Source: an uncultured Prevotella sp.
GTDB taxonomy: Bacteria; Bacteroidota; Bacteroidia; Bacteroidales; Bacteroidaceae
Assembly: GCA_945788545.1 (NCBI GenBank)
Contig: CALZMK010000105.1
Location: 1-6,066, forward strand
Reading direction: 5' to 3'
Length of the DNA stretch: 6,066 nucleotides
This document shows, piece after piece, positions 1 through 6,054 of this stretch (within the stretch, counting starts at the first letter, position 1; every line of letters starts with the position of its first letter). The position numbers were made by a program, and so were the translations under genes. The notes below the pieces were generated by a model. The model was not told where the DNA came from. It did not search any database and saw nothing but the letters and a program-made list of their open reading frames with translations.

Positions 1-2
1 TT

Positions 3-1253
3 AAATACATAATCTCGCATAGTGAGGGAACCGAGATAGAATACAAGAAATCACAGACAGGATTGGCACGTTCTGTCTATGAGACGATTTGCGCTTTTCT
101 AAACAGAAGAGGAGGACATGTCGTGCTTGGAGCAGATGACGACGGAACCATAATCGGAATTGCTCCAGAAAAGGTTCAAGAAGAACTTGACACCTTAGCA
201 AAAGACATGAACAATCCACAAATAATGAATCCTACTTTTTATTTGTGTTTTGAGCCAATGATGATAGATGGCAAGCACATTATCTATTTCTACGTTCCAG
301 AAAGTAGTCAGGCCCATTGTCATAAAGGGGTTTACTATGACAGGAACCAAGATGGAGACTTTGCCTTGAAAAATGCGCAACAGATTGCAGATCTTATTCT
401 GCGAAAGCAGACAGGTTGCACAGAGAATCGTGTACTTCCATATCTTACAATGGACGACTTGGAATTAGAGTTGTTTGATGATGTGCGCAAGCGTGTACGT
501 CTGAACAGAGAAAACCATCTGTGGTCAACAATGACTAACGAGGAAATTTTGGAGTCGGCAGGTATGAGACTGAAAGACCCATCGACAGGCAAAGAGGGAT
601 ATACTTTGGCTGCCGCTTTGTTGTTTGGCAAAGAACGCACTCTTACAAGCGTAGTACCATTCTATAGAATTGATGCCTTGTACAGAGAAGACTATTCACG
701 CCTTTATGACGATAGGGAAATTATCCATTGTAATCTTCTTCGAGCATACGAGCGCCTTATGGAGTTTTGCAGAAAACATCTGCCTGAGTGGCCATACATA
801 GAAGGTACTCAAAGACTCAGCATCCGAGAGCTTGTTATGCGTGAAAATTGCCTTAACCTACTCATTCATAGAGAGTATGGGGCTCGGCATGAAGCATCGT
901 TGACAATATGGAAAGACAGAGTTGAAACAAGAAACTGGAATATTCCTTTCGGGTATGGGCAAATAACGTTGGATAATTTGCGCCCTCATGCAAAAAATCC
1001 TACTATAGCAAATTTCTTTGCGCAACTGGGTATCGTGGAGGAATTAGGAAATGGTATGCGCACTATGTTCAAGTATGTACCTATGATTTCTGGAGGTTCT
1101 TATCCTATGATTAATGAAGAGGATGAGTTCACTGTAAGCATACCTTTCGTTAGTGACAAAACCACCAACAAACCACCAACAAACCACCCACAAAACCACC
1201 CACAAAACCACCCACAAAACACCCACAAAACACCCACAACAGATTGTTCTTGA
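3..1253 (+). CDS. AlbA_2 (Schlafen-type) / ATPase-like DNA-binding regulator, 5'-partial and frameshifted near its 3' end
   Basis: This gene runs in from the left edge. A TTG at 63 could start the frame, but the frame is open back to base 3 and those 20 residues (ending SEGTEIEYKK) are the classic first strand of an AlbA_2 domain, so the true start is outside. Numbering from base 3, an E-x4-E pair (E8, E13) and the GADDDG turn (residues 43-48) match conserved acidic positions of the Schlafen/AlbA_2 fold. From about residue 255 to 360 the pattern RELVMRENCLNLLIHREY ... LGIVEELGNGMRTM fits the HATPase_c_4 region of COG2865-type regulators. The frame then enters a His/Pro/Gln/Asn/Thr repeat linker and stops at 1251-1253, where relatives continue into a C-terminal winged helix. 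That domain is present in the next frame (to 1425). The biological role of the family is poorly defined; nucleic-acid binding or regulation is likely, nuclease activity is only possible. Confidence 0.85.
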   Translation, partial: KYIISHSEGTEIEYKKSQTGLARSVYETICAFLNRRGGHVVLGADDDGTIIGIAPEKVQEELDTLAKDMNNPQIMNPTFYLCFEPMMIDGKHIIYFYVPESSQAHCHKGVYYDRNQDGDFALKNAQQIADLILRKQTGCTENRVLPYLTMDDLELELFDDVRKRVRLNRENHLWSTMTNEEILESAGMRLKDPSTGKEGYTLAAALLFGKERTLTSVVPFYRIDALYREDYSRLYDDREIIHCNLLRAYERLMEFCRKHLPEWPYIEGTQRLSIRELVMRENCLNLLIHREYGARHEASLTIWKDRVETRNWNIPFGYGQITLDNLRPHAKNPTIANFFAQLGIVEELGNGMRTMFKYVPMISGGSYPMINEEDEFTVSIPFVSDKTTNKPPTNHPQNHPQNHPQNTHKTPTTDCS

Positions 1254-1425
1254 ATTGTTAGAAAGTGGGGAAAAGGGGATTTTTGAGTTGATGGAGGCAT
1301 GTGGTTATAAAGATAAAAGAAGCTTCAGAAAATCAGTCCTTAATGAGTTAATCAGCAATAAAATGATAGCGATGACTCATCCTGAGAATCCGAACCACAG
1401 GAATCAACGATACGTCAAGCTATAG
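1153..1425 (+). CDS. Displaced C-terminal winged-helix-like domain of the AlbA_2 regulator (out-of-frame 3' part)
   Basis: The meaningful part begins at about 1237 (QQIVLELLESGEKG) and runs to the TAG at 1423-1425. It is some 60 residues long and resembles the C-terminal helical/winged-helix module that closes many AlbA_2-ATPase regulators: a helix, then ELMEACGYKDKRSFRK, then a last helix and wing ending PNHRNQRYVKL. The open frame reaches back to a GTG at 1153, but that stretch only reads the minisatellite in another frame and has no ribosome-binding signal, so it is not a credible separate start. An internal TTG/ATG at 1288/1291 lies after a purine-rich run (1266-1279) and could give a 45-46-residue peptide, which is speculative. 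Best read as the 3' end of the preceding gene, put out of frame by the repeat. The clean coding sequence after the break suggests the shift is recent or reversible. Confidence 0.7.
   Translation: MTKPPTNHQQTTHKTTHKTTHKTPTKHPQQIVLELLESGEKGIFELMEACGYKDKRSFRKSVLNELISNKMIAMTHPENPNHRNQRYVKL
1157..1236 (+). repeat. 11/12-bp minisatellite in the linker of the AlbA_2 gene, at the frame break
   Basis: Seven head-to-tail units read by eye: CAAAACCACCAA (1157), CAAACCACCAA (1169), CAAACCACCCA (1180), CAAAACCACCCA (1191), CAAAACCACCCA (1203), CAAAACACCCA (1215), CAAAACACCCA (1226). Their lengths are 12, 11, 11, 12, 12, 11 and 11 bp. Twelve-bp units keep frame and encode NHPQ repeats; each 11-bp unit shifts it. 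The last two units each lack one C of the CAAAACCACCCA form. Restoring both would read NHPQNHPQQIVLELL straight into the displaced domain. By arithmetic the frame is also restored by gain of one 11-bp unit, loss of two, or loss of a single base. Confidence 0.9.
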
Positions 1426-1439
1426 AAAGCATAAATATA

Positions 1440-2585
1440 ATGATAAAATACATAAAAGTTCGCGACAAACGCAAGAAGCTGTTCGGCATAAAGATTGAGG
1501 GACATAAGGATTGGTATGTCGCCCCCATGTTCGAACAATTAGGAATAGGGGAATGGGCCAATGAGGCGGATGGCACTTGGTTCAAACAGAACGGGAAGTA
1601 TGGCTACTATAGCATCGCAGAGCGGCGCGTGGTCATACCTGCCCTATATGGCTATCCGCTATTCTTCAATAGTAAGGGCTATGCTCTCACATGGAAGGAC
1701 TACAAGGCCGGAGTCATCAACAAGGAGGGTGAGACCGTCATCCCGTTCATACATGATGACTGTGAATTTTATAACAATGAACAGAAGTCGCAGCCCCGCA
1801 AACCAAAGTATGACAACAAGGAAGTAGAGACCATGACACTTGAGGAATTGGAGGACAGGATAAGGAAAGAATACATATTGTTGTTGGAGTTGGGATATGA
1901 GCATCATAAAAAGTGGGTCCTCTCAAATGAACACCGGGAAAAGATTGAGGAACAAGAGCAGAAAGTGAGGTCGCTTGTATGGGACCGCAGGCAAATGATG
2001 GACAGCACGTGGGTGCATAATCTGGAGAACGCCAAACGAATAGGCAGGACAAACAGGCTGTTGATGCGTGCCGTGAGCAAAGCCATTAAGTTGGGAAAGA
2101 AAACCTCGAAATCCCTGCAATGGTTGGAAAAGGTGAGCAACACTGCACATTATGAGGTGGAGGTGTATGTGCATCCCGAATGGCAAGACAGCAAGAGCGA
2201 CCTGAGATATAAGCGCATGTATAAGTCGCCAGCCAAGGAGAAAGACAGGCTTATGGACGAAGAGGACAACCTTGCGGACACACATATTTGGAACATCATT
2301 GCAGCTATTGGCGGCTACATGAAGTTCAACGGCAAGGGGAGCTGCTTCGAAGCGTCGGCTTGCGGATATGAGCCGGACTATTGGGATGAAAGGGAACTGA
2401 CGGGGGACGAAGGCCAGTCGTGGGATGAATGTATTCACTACCCTGCCTATCAGGACGAATACTTCACCATGCCTTTCCATCATCTATACTGCGACTGTTT
2501 CGACTATTCCTTTGAAGACCTCTGCAATATCAACGATTTCCGGGTGAACGTAAATATACGTCTTGTTACAAAGGAACAAGATTGA
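1440..2585 (+). CDS. WG-repeat protein with uncharacterised C-terminal domain
   Basis: A 381-residue protein with no signal peptide or membrane segment seen, so probably cytoplasmic. Residues 13-110 hold degenerate WG (KWG) repeats: WFKQNGKYGYYSIAERRVVIPAL and YKAGVINKEGETVIPFI show the usual 'G.yG.i...g..viP' pattern, a beta-repeat thought to mediate binding. Residues 130-235 are strongly charged and helical, possibly coiled coil. Residues 280-381 form a compact Trp/Tyr/Cys-rich region (C302, C308, C331, C351, C353, C362) that I cannot assign to a named family; the cysteines do not form an obvious zinc motif. The start follows the previous stop by 14 nt, with only GAAAG at 1425-1429 as a possible ribosome-binding sequence, which suggests co-transcription with the AlbA_2 gene. 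The actual function is unknown. Confidence 0.85.
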   Translation: MIKYIKVRDKRKKLFGIKIEGHKDWYVAPMFEQLGIGEWANEADGTWFKQNGKYGYYSIAERRVVIPALYGYPLFFNSKGYALTWKDYKAGVINKEGETVIPFIHDDCEFYNNEQKSQPRKPKYDNKEVETMTLEELEDRIRKEYILLLELGYEHHKKWVLSNEHREKIEEQEQKVRSLVWDRRQMMDSTWVHNLENAKRIGRTNRLLMRAVSKAIKLGKKTSKSLQWLEKVSNTAHYEVEVYVHPEWQDSKSDLRYKRMYKSPAKEKDRLMDEEDNLADTHIWNIIAAIGGYMKFNGKGSCFEASACGYEPDYWDERELTGDEGQSWDECIHYPAYQDEYFTMPFHHLYCDCFDYSFEDLCNINDFRVNVNIRLVTKEQD

Positions 2586-2598
2586 TATTATTATTTTT
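2561..2598 (+). terminator. Weak intrinsic terminator at the end of the WG-repeat gene
   Basis: TCTTGTT (2561-2567) and AACAAGA (2575-2581) form a 7-bp stem with a 7-nt loop, overlapping the last codons and abutting the TGA at 2583-2585. The stretch to 2598 is T-rich (TTATTATTTTT). The stem has only two G-C pairs, so termination may be leaky, allowing some read-through into hipBA. Confidence 0.4.
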
Positions 2599-2628
2599 GA
2601 CTCAAAGAACGTTAAAATCGGTAAAATA

Positions 2629-2660
2629 TTTGGGAGTGTGATAGAATTGCCGTATATTTG
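2629..2660 (+). promoter_or_regulatory. Bacteroidetes sigma-ABfr-type promoter for hipBA
   Basis: TTTG at 2629-2632 and TATATTTG at 2653-2660 match the -33 (TTTG) and -7 (TAnnTTTG) boxes of the Bacteroidetes primary sigma factor, with 20 nt between them. Transcription should begin near 2667, about 70 nt before the hipB start. I found no equally good match elsewhere in the window. Confidence 0.7.
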
Positions 2661-2673
2661 CAGTCGTAAATAT
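2654..2673. promoter_or_regulatory. Inverted repeat overlapping the -7 box (candidate HipB operator)
   Basis: ATATTT (2654-2659) and AAATAT (2668-2673) are perfect inverted arms with an 8-nt spacer. The left arm is part of the -7 box and the right arm covers the expected transcription start, so a bound repressor would block initiation. HipB-type antitoxins are known to autorepress through palindromes. The arms are pure A/T, so chance is a real alternative. Confidence 0.35.
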
Positions 2674-2679
2674 CATCAT

Positions 2680-2692
2680 ACTAATGATTAGT
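2680..2692. promoter_or_regulatory. 13-bp perfect palindrome in the hipBA leader (candidate operator)
   Basis: ACTAATGATTAGT is a perfect palindrome with 6-bp arms around a central G. It lies just downstream of the predicted start of transcription and 43 nt before the hipB ATG. Position and symmetry suit an XRE-type repressor such as HipB, but no copy of exactly this sequence was seen elsewhere in the intergenic region. Confidence 0.4.
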
Positions 2693-2735
2693 TGTGATTT
2701 TTATGAGTAATTATCAATAAAATGATATATAAGAT

Positions 2736-3047
2736 ATGGCTGATTTATATGAATACTCAACGCCCGAAATGGTTCGGTTGCTTGGCAATCGCTTCAAGGA
2801 ATACAGACTCCGCTGCAATCTCACACAAAAGGAGGTGGCAGAGCTATCAGGCGTGGGCATGACCACTATACACAAGTTTGAGAACGGCACTGCGGGCAAT
2901 ATTTCCCTATCTACATTCATTCTGCTTCTCAAGGTCATCGGACAGGTTGACGCATTGGAAGATGTCCTTCCGGAATTGCCTGAGTCACCTTATCTTACAC
3001 GAAGGGACGAGAAAAAAGCACAGCGAATCAGACATACAAAAAAGTAA
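2736..3047 (+). CDS. hipB: HipB-like XRE-family antitoxin / transcriptional repressor
   Basis: A 103-residue protein with a helix-turn-helix of the XRE/Cro type at about residues 14-77: LGNRFKEYRLRCNLTQKEVAELSGV, then TTIHKFENG as recognition helix. HipB partners bind HipA, neutralise it and repress their own operon; the C-terminal basic tail (RRDEKKAQRIRHTKK) is the sort of flexible end seen in antitoxins. The ATG at 2736 is preceded by an A/T-rich leader without a strong Shine-Dalgarno, as usual in Bacteroidetes. It sits directly after a good promoter and palindromes and 6 nt before the hipA-like gene, the standard antitoxin-first order. Slightly longer than E. coli HipB (88 residues). Assignment rests on the fold plus the neighbour. 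Confidence 0.85.
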   Translation: MADLYEYSTPEMVRLLGNRFKEYRLRCNLTQKEVAELSGVGMTTIHKFENGTAGNISLSTFILLLKVIGQVDALEDVLPELPESPYLTRRDEKKAQRIRHTKK

Positions 3048-3053
3048 CACACC

Positions 3054-4556
3054 ATGATAAAGTCATTGAAAGTAATACTTTGGGATAAGGAAATCGGAAG
3101 ATTGTCGTGGGACGAAAGACGCAGGACATCCTACTTCACGTATAATCCTGATTTCATCAAGACAGGTCTCGACGTGTCTCCATTGGCAGCACCTATTGGT
3201 GGTGTCAGAAGCTATGCTCCTGTATGGGGAGAGGAGGCAAAAATATACCAAAAGCTTCCTGCCTTCTTAGCTGATTCTCTGCCTGATGCCTGGGGCAACC
3301 AACTTTTCGACCTTTGGCGACAACAGCATCATTTGGCAAACGCTGACATCAACCCGCTTGACAAACTGTCGTTCATCGGCAAACGAGGAATGGGTGCATT
3401 GGAATTTCAGCCGGAGACATCAAGAGGAAAAAGGTCGGATAAGATTGAGATGAAATCGCTTGTGGAGTTGGCGCAGAAGATATTTGCGGAGAGGGAAGAC
3501 GCCCACATCATGCCCGAAGAGTCAATAACAATGCAGTCGTTGCTGACAGTAGGCACATCGGCTGGTGGCCGTCAACCCAAAGCCATCATTGCTATCAACC
3601 GCATCACGGGAGAGATACGCAGCGGTCAGGTATCGGGTCTTGACAACTATGACTATTGTATTCTGAAATTTGGAGATTCGCAGTATTCTTCTGCCGAGTT
3701 GGAAATGACCTATTATGAAATGGCAAAGGCTGCCGGCATAACAATGATGACTTCGGAACTGTACCCAATAGATGGCAGCAATCATTTTTTGACCAAAAGG
3801 TTCGACCGTGATGGCAACGCCAAACTTCATACCCAGACATTGGCTGCCATTTGTCCCGAGGCTAATAGCTACGAACAACTGTTGGTAGTTTGCCGCAAGC
3901 TCCGTCTTCCAGAATCTGACTGCATTGAGGTATTCCGTCGCATGGTATTCAATGTCTTGGCAAACAACACAGACGACCACAACAAGAATTTCTCGTTTAT
4001 CATGAGTAAGGACGGCAGTTGGAGATTGTCGCCCGCATACGACATAACATACATTATCGACAGAGGGGGCCATCTGCCCAATGAAGACCATTGCCTATAT
4101 ATTCGGGCAAAGCTTCGCGGAATAACCCGTGACGACATCATCCAGTTTGCGAAGGACAATGGCATACGTCGTCCTGATGCCATTATCAAGGAAGTTGCCG
4201 ACTCATTAAAACAATTCCGCTCAATAGCCACAAGATATGGCGTTAACGGGCAATGGATAGGTAGGGTAGAAACTACAATAGCCAATCATCTCAGGACATG
4301 GGGCGAGATTGAAGTTCCCTCTTGTCCTACTGCAAAAGATATAAAAGAGATAAATGGTCATACGTTATCAAACGTTCGCCTTGAACAGACATACAAAGGC
4401 AACTACCATCTATATGCAAACATTGACGGAAGGGAACGCAAATATGTTATAGGCAAAAACAAGGAAGAGTATCTGCTTATTGAGGAAAATGGAATTATTG
4501 GCATATCCGATAAGCAATTGACTTCGATGGCTGTACGATTATTTGGACTTCTCTAA
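3054..4556 (+). CDS. hipA: HipA-like serine/threonine kinase toxin with C-terminal extension
   Basis: A 500-residue protein. Residues 1-120 match the HipA N-terminal (Couple_hipA) domain, with LADSLPDAWGN at 72-82 and GKRGMGALEFQP at 109-120. The kinase domain follows: the GTSAGGRQPKA loop (167-177; T168 or S169 is where E. coli HipA has the autophosphorylated Ser150), K205 in YCILKFGD, LTKRFDRDG (246-254), the catalytic NTDDHNKN (305-312; D307 should equal HipA D309) and SPAYDI (326-331; D330 as metal ligand). All key residues are present, so an active kinase is expected. HipA of E. coli phosphorylates glutamyl-tRNA synthetase and causes growth arrest; the target here is unknown. Residues from about 420 on form a beta-rich tail absent from the 440-residue E. 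coli protein. It starts 6 nt after hipB and is almost certainly translated from the same mRNA. Confidence 0.9.
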   Translation: MIKSLKVILWDKEIGRLSWDERRRTSYFTYNPDFIKTGLDVSPLAAPIGGVRSYAPVWGEEAKIYQKLPAFLADSLPDAWGNQLFDLWRQQHHLANADINPLDKLSFIGKRGMGALEFQPETSRGKRSDKIEMKSLVELAQKIFAEREDAHIMPEESITMQSLLTVGTSAGGRQPKAIIAINRITGEIRSGQVSGLDNYDYCILKFGDSQYSSAELEMTYYEMAKAAGITMMTSELYPIDGSNHFLTKRFDRDGNAKLHTQTLAAICPEANSYEQLLVVCRKLRLPESDCIEVFRRMVFNVLANNTDDHNKNFSFIMSKDGSWRLSPAYDITYIIDRGGHLPNEDHCLYIRAKLRGITRDDIIQFAKDNGIRRPDAIIKEVADSLKQFRSIATRYGVNGQWIGRVETTIANHLRTWGEIEVPSCPTAKDIKEINGHTLSNVRLEQTYKGNYHLYANIDGRERKYVIGKNKEEYLLIEENGIIGISDKQLTSMAVRLFGLL

Positions 4557-4559
4557 TGA

Positions 4560-4588
4560 CACTCACACCGCTTGACGCGGTATGAGTG
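4560..4588. terminator. Hairpin between convergent hipA and helicase genes, possible bidirectional terminator
   Basis: CACTCACACCGC (4560-4571) and GCGGTATGAGTG (4577-4588) pair over 12 positions with a 5-nt loop. On the + strand one C-A mismatch interrupts the stem; in the - strand transcript that position becomes a G-U wobble, so the stem is continuous. It begins 4 nt after the hipA stop and covers the last codons and stop of the helicase gene. No U-tract follows on either side, so rho-independent termination would be atypical; an mRNA 3'-end stabiliser is an alternative. Confidence 0.45.
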
Positions 4589-5744
4589 CATATACATTGC
4601 CATTGGATGTGCGCCTCGAAGTGAAACCGAGTAGCTTCAAGGCGGCACCTATATGGATTTTCATCGAATGGGACTTCATGACTGCGGGATAATGCTTGTG
4701 AAGACAGTTGCAGAGCTCCGTGGTGCTCATCCATACCGCCTGCTCATCCTCTTTTGGTTTGCGGAAGCAGGATTCAATCATCTCGCTCATGTCCTCCGAC
4801 TTGTAAAACGGCATGTTCAGCTCCTGGATTCGCTCCACTTGGATGTTGTCAAACCAATAGGGAAGTTCCTCAGCCTTCAACTGATGAATCACCTGGGCAT
4901 ATAGCTGACCATAGTCGATGGGAGTGGCGTTGTCGATATAAGCCTCATCGGGAATGAGGATGCAGATGTAACGGCGACTGCCGGTAGGGTCGCAAAGAGG
5001 TGTCGCGTCGTTGGTTGTGGCAATGAACGAGGCATAGCGAGGACGGTCGGCTTGAACACGACCGAAGATTGGGCGACCATTCACCTTCACCTTCGACAAC
5101 ACCTGCTTCAACTTGGTTTGCTGTCTTGATGTCATCATATTAAACTCGTCGATATTTACGAAAAGATTGCTGGTGAGAGCCATTTCCATATCAAACTTGT
5201 TGGAGAAATTGATATGGTCAAGATAATAACAACGCAGATGCTGCGGCAGCAGTCGGGCGGCGAACGTTGACTTACCCACACCCTGTCCGCCAATCAACAC
5301 CGGCACGCACTCGTTGCCATGAAGCATGTCGAGATGCAACCAATGTGCCACCGACGAACGAAACCAGATAGAGAGGAAACCTACCATCTCATCTGTCACT
5401 CCCGGCAAACGACGGAACAATGCTCCCACATGATCGTTGCCATCCCACTCAGGCAATGAGTCAAGATAGGACTTCACGGGGTCATACGTCTCCACAGCCA
5501 TCGAGTTGATGTATTCGACGATGTCCTGCCTCGGCGACTTGTTGTCGCCAATGCCCTCCTTCTTTGCCTCACGCACAATGGTGTTGACGACAATCTCGGT
5601 GACATCCATCCAATCGCCCGACTCTGTGCCAATGACACGCATTTCACACTTGCCGCTCATAACATTGCGGCGAAACTGATACCTCTCTTCAAGGAATGCC
5701 TCTACCTCGTAGATCATTCCACCTTCAAATAATATGTCTTCCAT
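4563..5744 (-). CDS. VirE/VapE-type P-loop helicase with DUF3874-like C-terminus
   Basis: A 393-residue P-loop ATPase of the virulence-associated E family (superfamily-3-like helicase). The N-terminus (EVEAFLEERYQFRRNVMSG, 13-31) and PVKSYLDSLPEWDGNDHV (89-106) are family signatures. Walker A is GGQGVGKST (152-160), Walker B LFVNIDEF (194-201, D199/E200), sensor IATTND (241-246) and arginine motif TGSRR (254-258). Residues from about 315 to 390 look like the Bacteroidales DUF3874 tail. No primase domain is attached; standalone helicases of about 400 residues are common in Bacteroidales islands. The ATG at 5744 is fixed by an in-frame TAG two codons upstream. I saw no clear TAnnTTTG promoter before it; the best is TACTTTAG at about 5818-5811 on the - strand, one mismatch. 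Probably helps replicate or maintain a mobile element. It converges on hipA and shows no co-transcription with it. Confidence 0.85.
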   Translation of the reverse strand: MEDILFEGGMIYEVEAFLEERYQFRRNVMSGKCEMRVIGTESGDWMDVTEIVVNTIVREAKKEGIGDNKSPRQDIVEYINSMAVETYDPVKSYLDSLPEWDGNDHVGALFRRLPGVTDEMVGFLSIWFRSSVAHWLHLDMLHGNECVPVLIGGQGVGKSTFAARLLPQHLRCYYLDHINFSNKFDMEMALTSNLFVNIDEFNMMTSRQQTKLKQVLSKVKVNGRPIFGRVQADRPRYASFIATTNDATPLCDPTGSRRYICILIPDEAYIDNATPIDYGQLYAQVIHQLKAEELPYWFDNIQVERIQELNMPFYKSEDMSEMIESCFRKPKEDEQAVWMSTTELCNCLHKHYPAVMKSHSMKIHIGAALKLLGFTSRRTSNGNVYALIPRQAV

Positions 5745-5840
5745 GCCCTATTATGATTAAAAACGATACTTTTCCCTATACTCTGCGACTTCCCTCAACA
5801 TTACCTAACTTTCTAAAGTAAAAAATTGTCGAGAATCCAC

Positions 5841-5933
5841 CCGCTGTAGGGGCTTTACTTTATGTAAGCCCGCCCGCTGCAAAACCGCAGTAAATAGGAT
5901 TGCGGTCTTACACGAGGTAAGACCCTACAGCGG
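5841..5933. repeat. 93-nt palindromic element able to fold into a four-way junction
   Basis: The ends CCGCTGTAGGG (5841-5851) and CCCTACAGCGG (5923-5933) are perfect 11-bp inverted repeats. Inside, without overlap, are three more stems: GCTTTAC/GTAAGC (5852-5858 with 5864-5869, one bulge, 5-nt loop), CCGCA/TGCGG (5885-5889 with 5901-5905, 11-nt loop), and TCTTAC/GTAAGA (5906-5911 with 5917-5922, 5-nt loop). An alternative pairing makes the last arm an 8-bp hairpin, GGTCTTAC/GTAAGACC. The two CTTAC/GTAAG arms resemble each other. The fold works on both strands. It may be a MITE- or REP-like repeat, a structured DNA site, or a leader RNA for the helicase gene; the sequence alone does not decide. 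Confidence 0.75.
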
Positions 5934-5944
5934 CGGTATTAGGG

Positions 5945-5981
5945 TGCAATATTTATTACAAAGTTTCACTTTTGCAATATT
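5945..5981. repeat. Two direct copies of TGCAATATT, 28 nt apart
   Basis: TGCAATATT occurs at 5945-5953 and 5973-5981 in the same orientation, just outside the cloverleaf-like element. Paired binding sites for a regulator or replication protein are possible. With only two A/T-rich copies chance cannot be excluded. Confidence 0.4.
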
Positions 5982-6054
5982 CATCCTTTTTTCTTGCTCC
6001 AATGTTGTAACAATCATCATTCGTTAATTTATGTATATATAATCGAAGGATGAA
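5980..6054. repeat. 9-bp inverted repeat TTCATCCTT / AAGGATGAA
   Basis: TTCATCCTT at 5980-5988 and its exact reverse complement AAGGATGAA at 6046-6054 enclose 57 nt. The right copy is also part of a tandem pair at the edge, CGAAGGATGAA (6044-6054) and CGAAGGTAGAA (6055-6065). The array may continue beyond the window. Function unknown. Confidence 0.4.

Noticed and set aside
1157..1236. CRISPR-like array or programmed ribosomal frameshift at the repeat
   Set aside because: Units are contiguous with no spacers. Moving into the downstream frame needs a +1 (or -2) shift; no standard -1 slippery heptamer with a downstream stem explains that.
1044..1300. Open frames on the - strand rich in Val/Trp/Gly across the repeat
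   Set aside because: They only read the minisatellite backwards; low-complexity, no start signals, and they overlap the real regulator gene.
1923..2483. 186-residue open frame on the - strand inside the WG-repeat gene
   Set aside because: Composition is not protein-like (many His/Cys/Pro runs), no domain recognised, and the + strand gene is well supported.
3522..4091. 189-residue open frame on the - strand inside hipA
   Set aside because: Lies opposite the conserved kinase motifs and has no recognisable domain; a shadow of hipA.
4653..4957. Small + strand open frames opposite the helicase C-terminal half
   Set aside because: No domain or start signal, and the - strand helicase motifs fully explain this stretch.
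5841..5933. Cloverleaf read as a tRNA or tmRNA gene
   Set aside because: The outer stem is 11 bp, arm and loop sizes do not fit, and there is no T-loop consensus or 3' CCA.
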